Positions 51,220 to 60,029 of a DNA stretch of 64,000 nt are shown piece after piece. Under the pieces are notes generated by a model. It made no database searches and was not told the DNA's origin. It saw nothing but the letters and a program-made list of their open reading frames with translations. Both the position numbers and the translations under genes were made by a program. This DNA comes from an uncultured Lachnospiraceae bacterium (GTDB taxonomy: Bacteria > Bacillota > Clostridia > Lachnospirales > Lachnospiraceae). Each line of letters starts with the position of its first letter. Positions within the stretch are counted from its first letter, which is position 1. The stretch covers positions 51,658-115,657 of the forward strand of contig CAJUED010000008.1 of assembly GCA_910585075.1 (NCBI GenBank), read 5' to 3'.

Positions 51220-52692
51220 ATGTATTACATTATATTATCGATTTTATTTCCAATCCTTACAGGGCTCTATCTCCTGGTGAGAAAGGAAATTAAGGACAGG
51301 AAAAGGCTGCTGACCATAACGGGTATATTTTTGGTAATATCGGGAGCACTTGTAATTCTTGCGCTGTGTATGGCAGGAAATGGTATTTTTACTCTATTCA
51401 ATCTGACAGAGCGGCTTCCTGTTCTGTTCAGGATAGACGAAGTCAGTGTGGTTTTTTCTGTGATGACGGTGATCATATTCCTCTGTGCGGGATTCTATTC
51501 TTTTGTTTATATGAAGCATGAGGAAAAAGAAAAACGCTACTACGGGTACTATTTAATGGTGCTTGGCGTTTTGATTGCCCTTTGTTTTGCGGGAAATCTG
51601 ATTACCTTTTATTTGTTTTTCGAGCTGCTGACTCTTTCCTCTATGCCTTTGGTACTTCATAATGGCAGCAGGGAAGCGATTATGGCGGGGCTTAAATATT
51701 TGTTTTACTCTCTCAGTGGCGCTTATATGTCCCTGTTTGGCGTTTACTTTGTGGAAAGATATGGGAACACGCTGACTTTCAGCCCGGGCGGAGTCATCAG
51801 CGCCCAGGCGGCGGCAGAGCATGGAGGGATTTTACTCATTGTCTGCTTTGCCATGTTGATTGGTTTTGGAGTAAAGGCGGGTATGTTTCCAATGCATGCA
51901 TGGCTTCCTGCAGCCCATCCGGTTGCCCCTGCCCCTGCTTCGGCAGTGCTGTCCGCGGTGATTGTAAAAGCGGGCGTGTTGGCCATAGTGCGCGTGGTTT
52001 ATTACATATTCGGCGCATCCTTTTTGAGAGGCAGCTGGGTACAAAACGCATGGATGGTGTTGACGCTTATCACGGTATTTATGGGTTCTATGCTGGCCTA
52101 CAGGGAGCCGGTGCTGAAAAAGCGGCTGGCCTATTCTACCGTCAGCCAGTTATCTTATATTCTGTTTGGGCTTGCAGTGATGAATGAAGGTTCCGTTACA
52201 GGCGGACTTTTACATGTACTGTGCCATGGATTTATTAAAACGGCTCTTTTCCTGTGTGCCGGGGCGATTATTTTCATGACCGGAAAGACAAAAGTTTCGG
52301 AGCTTCGGGGAATTGGGAAGGAAATGCCCTTTTTGATGTGGTGCTATACGATTGTATCCCTTGGGCTCATTGGTATACCGCCTACAGGGGGCTTTATCAG
52401 TAAGTGGTATCTGGCGGAAGGTGCCCTTGCAAGCGGCATACCGGGATTTAACTGGATTGGGCCGGTTATCCTGCTTATCAGCGCCCTTCTCACGGCGGGA
52501 TACCTGCTGCCGCTGACCATTCAGGGATTTTTCCCGGGGGCGGACTTTGATTATAGCGCATTAAAGAAAAAGGAACCTCCTCTGCTGATGACGGTACCGG
52601 TATTGATTCTTACGGTTCTGTCGGTGGGAATTGGTCTGTTCCCACAGGTATTTATCAATTATCTGTCACAGATTGTTGAAAAAATTATTTAG
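51220..52692 (+). CDS. Antiporter-like subunit 2 (MrpD/NuoM type)
   Basis: A 490-residue member of the same family. Key residues are Glu in F-F-E-L-L-T, Lys in V-K-A-G-M-F-P-M-H-A-W-L-P-A-A-H and Lys in V-K-A-G-V. A broken-helix motif P-V-A-P-A-P-A-S is present. It starts after AAGGAGGTGCGC, 14 bp past subunit 1. Divergence from subunit 1 is substantial, so this is not a recent duplication. Confidence 0.92.
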   Translation: MYYIILSILFPILTGLYLLVRKEIKDRKRLLTITGIFLVISGALVILALCMAGNGIFTLFNLTERLPVLFRIDEVSVVFSVMTVIIFLCAGFYSFVYMKHEEKEKRYYGYYLMVLGVLIALCFAGNLITFYLFFELLTLSSMPLVLHNGSREAIMAGLKYLFYSLSGAYMSLFGVYFVERYGNTLTFSPGGVISAQAAAEHGGILLIVCFAMLIGFGVKAGMFPMHAWLPAAHPVAPAPASAVLSAVIVKAGVLAIVRVVYYIFGASFLRGSWVQNAWMVLTLITVFMGSMLAYREPVLKKRLAYSTVSQLSYILFGLAVMNEGSVTGGLLHVLCHGFIKTALFLCAGAIIFMTGKTKVSELRGIGKEMPFLMWCYTIVSLGLIGIPPTGGFISKWYLAEGALASGIPGFNWIGPVILLISALLTAGYLLPLTIQGFFPGADFDYSALKKKEPPLLMTVPVLILTVLSVGIGLFPQVFINYLSQIVEKII

Positions 52693-52708
52693 GAAAGGAG
52701 AAGCAGTT

Positions 52709-54172
52709 ATGATTATGTTGGTTATTTTGATTCCTGTTATAGCCGGGATACTGGTTCCTCTTATTCCTTTTAAAAAGCGGAGCCATATGGAAATTTTTCT
52801 GGAAACGCTGGTGATTTTAAATAGTCTTCTGGTGTGGAATCTGTTGATTCACCGCCCGGAAAGTGTATTTACCCTGGCTAATTTTACAGGTAATCTCTCT
52901 GTCAGCTTTAAGGTGGATGGCATGAGTATGGTCTTTGCGGGTCTGGTTTCGGCGCTCTGGCCTTTTGCCACTCTGTATGCTTTTGAGTATATGACAAAGG
53001 AAAAGCATGAAAAGACATTTTTTACTTTTTATACTATGACCTATGGAGTAACCCTGGGGATTTCCATGGCCGGGAATCTACTTACCATGTATTTCTTTTA
53101 CGAGCTGCTTACGTTGGTTACGGTGCCTTTGGTGATGCATACCCTTACAAGGGAAGCCATATTGGCCAGTCGAAAGTATCTGTATTACTCCCTTGGAGGA
53201 GCGGCGTTTGCATTTATCGGTCTGATTTTTGTGATCATTTATGGAAGCACAACGGATTTTGTTCTGGGCGGCGTGCTTGACCTTGAAAAGATAGGTAACA
53301 GAAGCAATGTACTTTTGCTGATTTATGTGATTGCTTTTATGGGCTTTGGCGTAAAGGCGGCCTTATGTCCCTTTAACTCATGGCTGCCGGACGCCGGTGT
53401 GGCGCCTACGCCTGTAACGGCGCTGCTTCATGCGGTGGCAGTGGTAAAGTCCGGAGCTTTCGCGATTATAAGGCTGACTTATTATAGCTTTGGGGTGGAA
53501 TTTTTGCGTGGAACCTGGGCTCAGAATGTTGTTATGCTGATTGTTATGTTCACCATTGTATATGGGTGCAGCCGTGCTGTGAAGGAAACCCATATTAAAA
53601 GAAGGCTGGCTTATTCTACCATCAGTAACCTGTCCTATATTTTATTTGGCGTAACGATTATGACTCCCCTTGGCATGGTAGGAGCACTTTCTCATTTGGT
53701 GTTTCATGCCGTGATGAAGATTAGTTCTTTCTTCTGTGCGGGTGCTATTATGCATCAGACGGATAAGCATTATGTCCATGAACTTGACGGGATGGGCTAT
53801 ACGATGCCCGGTGTATTTGGGGTATTTACGGTTTCGGCTTTTGCCCTTATGGGAGTGCCGGGGCTGGCAGGATTTGTGAGCAAATGGAATCTGGCTTCAG
53901 CGGCTGTGGAGAGCGGGAATGTGATAGCTTACGGCGGTATTGCCTGTCTTTTGATATCCGCCCTTCTGACGGCAATTTATATGCTCACGATTGTAATCAG
54001 GGCATTTTTCCCTGTGAAAGACTTTGATTTCAAAACCCTGGATGGGGAGAAGGATCCCAATTGGAAGATGCTGGTTCCCTTATTTGTATTTACGATTTTT
54101 ATGATAATATTCGGTTTGTTTTCTGCGCCCATAGTGAATTTCTTTGCTGATGTGGCGGCAGGTATATATTAA
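52709..54172 (+). CDS. Antiporter-like subunit 3 (MrpD/NuoM type)
   Basis: A 487-residue member with Glu in F-Y-E-L-L-T, Lys in V-K-A-A-L-C-P-F-N-S-W-L-P-D-A and Lys in V-V-K-S-G-A. The usual His in the TM7 F-H-x-W stretch is Asn here. ATG 52709 follows GGAAAGGAG; the frame opens upstream inside subunit 2. It is one of four ion-translocating subunits, which is more than the two (MrpA, MrpD) of the classical system. Confidence 0.92.
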   Translation: MIMLVILIPVIAGILVPLIPFKKRSHMEIFLETLVILNSLLVWNLLIHRPESVFTLANFTGNLSVSFKVDGMSMVFAGLVSALWPFATLYAFEYMTKEKHEKTFFTFYTMTYGVTLGISMAGNLLTMYFFYELLTLVTVPLVMHTLTREAILASRKYLYYSLGGAAFAFIGLIFVIIYGSTTDFVLGGVLDLEKIGNRSNVLLLIYVIAFMGFGVKAALCPFNSWLPDAGVAPTPVTALLHAVAVVKSGAFAIIRLTYYSFGVEFLRGTWAQNVVMLIVMFTIVYGCSRAVKETHIKRRLAYSTISNLSYILFGVTIMTPLGMVGALSHLVFHAVMKISSFFCAGAIMHQTDKHYVHELDGMGYTMPGVFGVFTVSAFALMGVPGLAGFVSKWNLASAAVESGNVIAYGGIACLLISALLTAIYMLTIVIRAFFPVKDFDFKTLDGEKDPNWKMLVPLFVFTIFMIIFGLFSAPIVNFFADVAAGIY

Positions 54173-54184
54173 GGGGGTGTAAGT

Positions 54185-56314
54185 ATGGGTTTATTACTCT
54201 GCATTGCGGTATTTTTCCCCATGATATCGGCTATCATTGGTTATCTCATTGGCAGATATAATAAAAATATGAGGAATTACTTTGCGAATGCGGTTACAGG
54301 CCTGGAATTTGTGTTATTTCTTGTGTTTTTAATCAGGATTCTTTCGGGGAGTGGGGGCTTTCAGGGGGAGATTCCGCAGATTTGCGGTTTTGGCCTTCAT
54401 TTTACAATGGACGGCTTCCGCGCCCTTTATGGAGCCATAGCGGCGTTTATGTGGTTTATGAGTACGGTTTTTTCGGAGGAATATCTTACCCATTACCGGA
54501 ACAGAAACAGATACTATCTGTTTTTGCTTCTGACACTTGGGGCTACGGAGGGCGTATTTTTATCCGCTGATTTTTATACCACATTTATTTTCTTTGAAAT
54601 TATGTCCTTTACTTCCTATGTGTGGGTTGCCCATGAGGAGGAAAAAGAAGCCCTGCGGGCAGCAGGCACTTATCTGGCAGTAGCTGTCATTGGCGGGCTT
54701 GTAATGCTGATGGGAATTTTCCTTCTGTACAGTCTGACAGGTACCCTTATGTTTGAGGAGCTTAAGGGATTATCAGGAAATCTGGTATACAAAGCCAATA
54801 TGTCCGAGGCGGCGGCCAGAAAGAGATTATGGGCAGCAGGAATCTGTATGCTGTTTGGTTTTGGGGCTAAGGCAGGCGCTTTTCCCCTGCATATCTGGCT
54901 TCCCAAAGCCCATCCGGTGGCTCCGGCTCCGGCCTCAGCTCTGTTGTCCGGTATTTTGACGAAGGCCGGGATGTTTGGTATCTTAGCTTTGACAGCTTAT
55001 ATCTTTTTAGGAAACGGTGTTTGGGGAAGTCTTATTTTGGTAATAGGCGTGTGCACTATGGCCTTAGGCGCCGTGCTGGCTCTGTTTTCCGTCAATTTAA
55101 AGCGGACGCTGGCGTGTTCATCAGTCTCCCAGATTGGCTTTATTCTGGTAGGCGTGGGAATGTCCGGGCTTTTGAGCGGGGAAAATACCCTTGCTGTCAG
55201 GGGTAGTCTGCTTCATATGGTGAATCATTCCCTGATTAAGCTGGCGCTTTTTATGGCGGCCGGTGTTGTATATATGAACATACACAAACTGGATTTAAAT
55301 GACATACGGGGATTTGGAAGGAAAAAACCGCTGCTCAATTATATTTTCCTGATGGGTGCGCTGGGAATCGGCGGCGTGCCTTTATGGAATGGATATGTGA
55401 GCAAAACCCTGATTCATGAGAGCATTGTGGAATATATGGAGCTGGTAAGGGAAGGAGCCATGACAGGCATTTTCAGTGCCGGTGTCATGAAAGGGATAGA
55501 GTGGATTTTCCTTGTAAGCGGCGGCCTTACCGTGGCATACATGACCAAGTTGTATATTGCAATGTTTGTTGAGAAAAACAGCGATGAGGCTGTCCAGGAA
55601 AAATTTGATTCCCTAAAAGGCAGTTATATGAATAAAGTGAGTGCGGCGGCGCTAACCATCAGTGCCACACTATTGCCTGTGATGGGTTTTCTGCCCGGTC
55701 AGGTAATGGGGCGTATAGCAGATTTGGGGCAGGGCTTTTTACAGCCTGCAGGCGAGAGCCATAGGATGATGTGGTTTTCCTTTGAAAATTTAAAGGGCGC
55801 TGCCGTATCCCTGGTAATCGGAGCGTTTGTCTATTTGGTCATTGTCAGATTGTGGCTGATGAAAGCGGAAGTGAAGGGCGAGAGAAAGGTTTATGTGAAC
55901 AGGTGGTATCGGTATTTGGATTTGGAGAACCTGATTTACAGGCCTATACTTTTACAGGCCCTGCCTTTTGTGTTTGGCGTGGCATGCAGAGTGCTGGACA
56001 GTCTGGTGGACTGGATTGTAGTGGTGCTTCGGAAAACGGTTTATAAGGACAGTAAAATTCCACACGAATTGGAGGAGGGTACGCCTGTTACCCATATGCT
56101 GGGTGTGTTTGTGAACGGGCTCCAGAGGATGGCTAACGCTACGATTTGGAGGAAGAATCCGAAAAATGTGGATTATGTGCATCAGTATGCACTGACTTAT
56201 GAGGAGTGGTCTGAGGAGAGGACGATTATTGCAAGGAGCTTGTCATTTGGACTTTTATTGTTCTGCGCGGGGTTGATTTTTACGGTGATTTATTTGTTGT
56301 TCAGAATGAAATAG
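54185..56314 (+). CDS. Antiporter-like subunit 4 (NuoL/HyfB-like, long)
   Basis: A 709-residue protein. Residues 1-500 repeat the antiporter fold with Glu in F-F-E-I-M-S, Lys in A-K-A-G-A-F-P-L-H-I-W-L-P-K-A-H and T-K-A-G-M. The C-terminal 200 residues add membrane helices and an amphipathic stretch, as in NuoL-like subunits with a lateral helix. It lacks the MbhD/E domains of Bacillus MrpA, which are separate genes here. It closes the operon; a palindromic element follows. Confidence 0.9.
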   Translation: MGLLLCIAVFFPMISAIIGYLIGRYNKNMRNYFANAVTGLEFVLFLVFLIRILSGSGGFQGEIPQICGFGLHFTMDGFRALYGAIAAFMWFMSTVFSEEYLTHYRNRNRYYLFLLLTLGATEGVFLSADFYTTFIFFEIMSFTSYVWVAHEEEKEALRAAGTYLAVAVIGGLVMLMGIFLLYSLTGTLMFEELKGLSGNLVYKANMSEAAARKRLWAAGICMLFGFGAKAGAFPLHIWLPKAHPVAPAPASALLSGILTKAGMFGILALTAYIFLGNGVWGSLILVIGVCTMALGAVLALFSVNLKRTLACSSVSQIGFILVGVGMSGLLSGENTLAVRGSLLHMVNHSLIKLALFMAAGVVYMNIHKLDLNDIRGFGRKKPLLNYIFLMGALGIGGVPLWNGYVSKTLIHESIVEYMELVREGAMTGIFSAGVMKGIEWIFLVSGGLTVAYMTKLYIAMFVEKNSDEAVQEKFDSLKGSYMNKVSAAALTISATLLPVMGFLPGQVMGRIADLGQGFLQPAGESHRMMWFSFENLKGAAVSLVIGAFVYLVIVRLWLMKAEVKGERKVYVNRWYRYLDLENLIYRPILLQALPFVFGVACRVLDSLVDWIVVVLRKTVYKDSKIPHELEEGTPVTHMLGVFVNGLQRMANATIWRKNPKNVDYVHQYALTYEEWSEERTIIARSLSFGLLLFCAGLIFTVIYLLFRMK

Positions 56315-56655
56315 AAAATGTGTTTTGGGTTATGGTTGGCTAACCGTCCGCGTAGCGAGAGCAAATATTCAGTCGTCACCGCGCTTTCGCTCTATAAAAA
56401 CGCAACAGACGCTAGGTTCGAAAGGACCTCACCAAGCGCTGGCGTTTTTATAAGGGTTCCTCCTTGAATATTTGTTCTCGCTACGCTAGGCTTTTGGCTA
56501 ATTTTTATAAAATGTATTATATTAAGCAGGTTTATGAAGTAATTTTTATATCAGAGTTTGGATGGATGAATTGTTAGACTTTCTGTGAAAAAATGTTGTG
56601 GGAGCGTTGACAATTTGGTGTAAAAATTGTATGATAAGTAATGTCGTAATGTTTT
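56315..56655. repeat. Gap with a large palindromic, MITE-like element
   Basis: An outer inverted repeat (56350-56371 with 56465-56486, 21 of 22 bp) and an inner one (TATAAAAACGC 56393-56403 with GCGTTTTTATA 56442-56452) fold the whole segment. TTGGCTAA occurs as a direct repeat just outside (56336-56343 and 56494-56501), as a target duplication would. It contains no coding capacity. It may also serve as terminator of the antiporter operon. After it comes the tRNA-Pro promoter. Confidence 0.75.
56607..56635 (+). promoter_or_regulatory. tRNA-Pro promoter
   Basis: TTGACA (56607-56612), a 17-bp spacer and TATGAT (56630-56635), ending 20 bp before the tRNA. Confidence 0.85.
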
Positions 56656-56729
<74 letters not shown>

Positions 56730-56732
56730 CGG

Positions 56733-56779
56733 AAAAAGCCCTGGAAAGAATCTGAAAGGATTCAATTTCAGGGCTTTTT
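56733..56779 (+). terminator. Terminator after tRNA-Pro
   Basis: AAAAAGCCCTG (56733-56743) pairs with CAGGGCTTTTT (56769-56779), with additional inner pairing AATC/GATT. Confidence 0.9.
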
Positions 56780-56807
56780 GTTCAATAAACCAAAAGGAGT
56801 TTGCCGG

Positions 56808-58130
56808 ATGGAAATGAATAAAAATCAGGATAATACTGATTTTATGAAAGAGACGATCAAAAAGAGGCCTTTAAACAAAAGAAAGCTGGTGCAGCGAACA
56901 CTTATCACTGCGGCGATGGCTGTCATTTTTGGGTTGGTTGCCTGTCTCACCTTTCTGCTTTTGGAACCGGTCATCAGTAAGAAGCTTTATCCGGAGGAGG
57001 AACCGGAAAAGGTGGTGTTTGTGGAGGAACCGGAGGAAAATGAAATCTTACCGGAGGATATGATTGTGGATGATTCCCAGATGCAGCCGCAGCCAACGGA
57101 GCCGCCTGCTTTGGAGGATAAGCAGATAGAACAGGTTTTATCCGAGATGGAGCTTGGAACGGAGGATTACCTGTCTGTTATGGACAGTATAAGAGAAGTG
57201 GCATGGCAGGTTCGTCAATCTGTTGTAACCGTAGTGGGAGTCACTGCTGACGTGGGCTGGCTGGACAATGAACACGAGAGCGAAGGAGCCGTATCCGGCA
57301 TTGTGGTGGCTGACAATGGGAGAGAGCTGCTTATCCTGGCCAACACCAGAAGTATAGACGAGGCGGATTCCCTGAAAGTGGCATTTGCGGACGGGGAGGA
57401 ATATGATGCTTCCATTAAGAAAAGAGACAATAACACAGGGCTGACAGTGATTTCCATACCTAAATCCAAAATAAAAAGTGATACCTTGGAGATGGCCAAG
57501 GCGGTGACGCTGGGAACGTCCGGCGGTCACATTACAGGGAATCCCATTATTGCGTTAGGCAGGCCTGTTGGAACAGAGGATTCCCTCTGTTACGGAAATA
57601 TAACTTCCACAGGAAATGCAATCAGACTGCCGGATTCCAATTACAAATATATGACAACGGATATATACGGCAGCAGTAATGCCAGCGGTGTGTTGATTAA
57701 TCTTCAGGGACAGGTGATTGGAATCATTGATATGTCGCATAATTCCAGTGATATGAAAAACCTTGTCAGCGCCATAGGAATCAGTGATTTAAAGCGTCTG
57801 GTGGAAAGCCTTTCCAATGGTAAGGAGATTGCATACTTTGGGATTTACGGAGCGGATGTAACTGAGGAAGCAAATGAGGAGATGGGAGTTCCCTTTGGCG
57901 CATATATTACAGAAATAGATATGGATTCCCCGGCCATGGATGCAGGCATACAAAGCGGGGATGTTATCGTAAAGTTGAATGAGACGGAAGTAAATAGTTA
58001 TGATGATTTGGTAAAGGCAATCCTTATGGAGGAACCGGAAAAGGAACTAAAAATTGAATTGATGCGCCAGAGCCCGGAAGGATATGCCGAGATGGAGCTG
58101 GAAGCGGTGCTGGGGTTGAAACAGGAGTAA
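56808..58130 (+). CDS. Membrane-anchored HtrA-like pseudoprotease with PDZ domain
   Basis: A 440-residue protein with one membrane segment (about 30-52), an acidic/Pro linker, a trypsin-like fold (about 130-335) and a PDZ domain (341-435, S-G-D-V-I-V-K-L). Against HtrA the catalytic His position is Arg181 (N-T-R-S-I-D-E-A-D), the Asp is Gly211 (D-N-N-T-G-L-T-V) and the Ser is Ala292 (S-N-A-S-G-V-L-I-N). Proteolysis is therefore unlikely; a scaffold or sensor role at the cell surface is inferred. ATG 56808 follows AAAGGAG at 8 nt. Confidence 0.88.
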   Translation: MEMNKNQDNTDFMKETIKKRPLNKRKLVQRTLITAAMAVIFGLVACLTFLLLEPVISKKLYPEEEPEKVVFVEEPEENEILPEDMIVDDSQMQPQPTEPPALEDKQIEQVLSEMELGTEDYLSVMDSIREVAWQVRQSVVTVVGVTADVGWLDNEHESEGAVSGIVVADNGRELLILANTRSIDEADSLKVAFADGEEYDASIKKRDNNTGLTVISIPKSKIKSDTLEMAKAVTLGTSGGHITGNPIIALGRPVGTEDSLCYGNITSTGNAIRLPDSNYKYMTTDIYGSSNASGVLINLQGQVIGIIDMSHNSSDMKNLVSAIGISDLKRLVESLSNGKEIAYFGIYGADVTEEANEEMGVPFGAYITEIDMDSPAMDAGIQSGDVIVKLNETEVNSYDDLVKAILMEEPEKELKIELMRQSPEGYAEMELEAVLGLKQE

Positions 58131-58237
58131 GCAGAGAATAAAAATACTTCTTTTTCGGAATAGTGTACCTGCTAAAACAGCTTATCACTGCACTGGCAAA
58201 CGGGAATTTATTGAAGTTTTATTTGGGAGGAAAATAA

Positions 58238-58771
58238 ATGCATAATTTTGTTATAGAGACAGAGAGATTAGTTTTAAGACCGTTGTGCATTGAGGATTGT
58301 GATGCGGTTTTTCAATGGGTAAGTGATGAGGATGTTGCAAAGTATATGGTTTATAATACATACAAATCTCGAAATGAAGTGACAGAATGGCTTACTTCTT
58401 TACAGGAGGCAAGTGATGAATACCACTTTGGATTTGTAAGAAAAGAAGACAGTATGCTAATTGGAAGTGGAAGTATAGGCCCAGATATAAATAGGAAAGA
58501 ATTTTGGGAATTTGGGTATAATTTCAGAAAAGATTGTTGGGGAAATGGATATGCTACGGAAGCAACAAAAGCAATGATGAAATTTGCAAATGAGCATTTT
58601 GCGATTACAAAGTTTTCTTCAAGCCATGTTGAACAAAATAAAGCATCCGGACGTGTTATGGAAAAGTGTGGACTTCATTTTGTAAAATATGGAGAATTTC
58701 AAAAGCTTGATGGAACTTGTAAAATGCGTTCAATGGAGTATGAAGGAGAATTTGAAGGCATCATTGAGTAG
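58238..58771 (+). CDS. GNAT acetyltransferase (RimJ/RimL type)
   Basis: A 177-residue acetyl-CoA-dependent transferase. E-T-E-R-L-V-L-R-P opens the fold, and the acetyl-CoA loop region is seen in W-G-N-G-Y-A-T-E-A, followed by N-K-A-S-G-R-V-M-E-K-C-G. It probably acetylates an amino group on a protein N-terminus or small molecule. The start follows GGGAGGAAAATAA. It is more AT-rich than its neighbours and appears to be a single-gene unit. Confidence 0.88.
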   Translation: MHNFVIETERLVLRPLCIEDCDAVFQWVSDEDVAKYMVYNTYKSRNEVTEWLTSLQEASDEYHFGFVRKEDSMLIGSGSIGPDINRKEFWEFGYNFRKDCWGNGYATEATKAMMKFANEHFAITKFSSSHVEQNKASGRVMEKCGLHFVKYGEFQKLDGTCKMRSMEYEGEFEGIIE

Positions 58772-58865
58772 AAATTAAATTCAGATTTGTGAGTACATTT
58801 TAGCTTGATTTTAACAGATACGCAATTCCAAAAAGGGAGTAAAAATATAAAAATAAAAGAAGGAA

Positions 58866-58995
58866 AAGGGCGTAAATCGCTCCGGAATAGGGGAAGATTG
58901 AAAGATTTTTCAAATCTTTCAATCCACAAGTTTGTGTCCGCGCTGCATCCGCAAACTTGATATGCGCAAAAAGCAGCGCAGAAATGAGGTAAAAA
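58866..58995 (+). repeat. Structured GC-rich leader before the yhaM-like gene
   Basis: It contains a perfect 13-bp hairpin (58896-58908 with 58912-58924), GCGCTGC (58940-58946) pairing with GCAGCGC (58973-58979) and CAAGTTTG/CAAACTTG inside. AATAGGGGAAG also occurs in the repeats upstream of mnmE. It ends at the ribosome site of the next gene. Confidence 0.6.
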
Positions 58996-59940
58996 ATGAA
59001 ATATATAAAGGATTATAAAGATGGAGACAGAGTATTTGATATTTATCTTTGCAAGCATAAGGTATCGGCAATCACGAAAAATGGAAAGCCCTATGAAAGC
59101 CTGATTTTGCAGGATAAAACGGGAACCGTGGACGCGAAAGTGTGGGACCCTTCCAATGCAGGGATTGCGGAATTTGACGCGCTGGATTACATAGAGGTAT
59201 ACGGAGACGTGACCAGCTTTCAGGGAGCTTTGCAGGTAAATGTCAAGAGAATCAGGAAATGCCGGGAAGGAGAGTATACGCCTGAGGATTATCTGCCTGT
59301 AAGTAAATATAACATTGAGGATATGTTTAAGGAGTTGCTGGGATATATCGGAAAGCTGGAAAATAAATATTTAAAGCAGTTATTGGAAGCTTTATTTGTG
59401 GGGGATAAGGAGTTTGTCAAAGTGTTTAAGCAGTCCTCGGCTGCAAAGACGGTTCACCACGGATTTGTAGGCGGATTACTGCAGCATACTTTGGGGGTGG
59501 TGCGGCTTTGCGATTATTATTGCGGCGCATATCCACTGCTGAACAGAGATTTGCTTATCTGTGCTGCCATCTGCCATGATATAGGAAAAACACGGGAGAT
59601 TTCACTTTTTCCCCAAAATGATTATACGGACGAGGGCCAGTTTTTGGGGCATATTATGATTGGGACAGAGATGGTCGGGGAAAAAATCCGCGAGATAGAA
59701 GGATTTCCCGTAGTACTTGCCAGCGAATTGAAGCATTGTATTTTAGCGCATCATGGGGAGTATGAATTTGGCTCTCCTAAAAAGCCTGCGATTATGGAGG
59801 CAGTGGCGCTTAATTTTGCAGATAACACAGACGCCAAAATGCAGACATTTACGGAAATATTGGAAAATTCTACGGAAATGGGCTGGATGGGCTTTAATCG
59901 ACTGTTTGATTCTAATTTAAAGAGGACGAGATTGGAGTAA
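58996..59940 (+). CDS. yhaM: 3'-5' exoribonuclease YhaM-like (OB fold + HD domain)
   Basis: A 314-residue nuclease with an N-terminal OB-type nucleic-acid binding domain (about 10-85, L-Q-D-K-T-G-T-V-D-A-K-V-W) and an HD phosphohydrolase domain. The metal ligands are visible as H-H-G-F-V-G-G-L-L-Q-H-T, C-H-D-I-G-K and A-H-H-G-E-Y-E. YhaM removes 3' nucleotides from RNA or DNA. A GAGGTAAAAA site precedes the ATG. A 15-bp terminator hairpin follows. Confidence 0.93.
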   Translation: MKYIKDYKDGDRVFDIYLCKHKVSAITKNGKPYESLILQDKTGTVDAKVWDPSNAGIAEFDALDYIEVYGDVTSFQGALQVNVKRIRKCREGEYTPEDYLPVSKYNIEDMFKELLGYIGKLENKYLKQLLEALFVGDKEFVKVFKQSSAAKTVHHGFVGGLLQHTLGVVRLCDYYCGAYPLLNRDLLICAAICHDIGKTREISLFPQNDYTDEGQFLGHIMIGTEMVGEKIREIEGFPVVLASELKHCILAHHGEYEFGSPKKPAIMEAVALNFADNTDAKMQTFTEILENSTEMGWMGFNRLFDSNLKRTRLE

Positions 59941-59968
59941 CGTAGTTTGAAACAAGGACTGGTTTTTG

Positions 59969-60011
59969 GTAACAGTTCAGACAGGTCAGCTTGTCTGAAC
60001 TGTTACGGTTT
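59969..60011 (+). terminator. Terminator after the yhaM-like gene
   Basis: GTAACAGTTCAGACA (59969-59983) and its exact complement (59992-60006) form a 15-bp stem with an 8-nt loop, followed by GGTTTTT. Confidence 0.88.
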
Positions 60012-60029
60012 TTGAAATGAGGTCGGATT

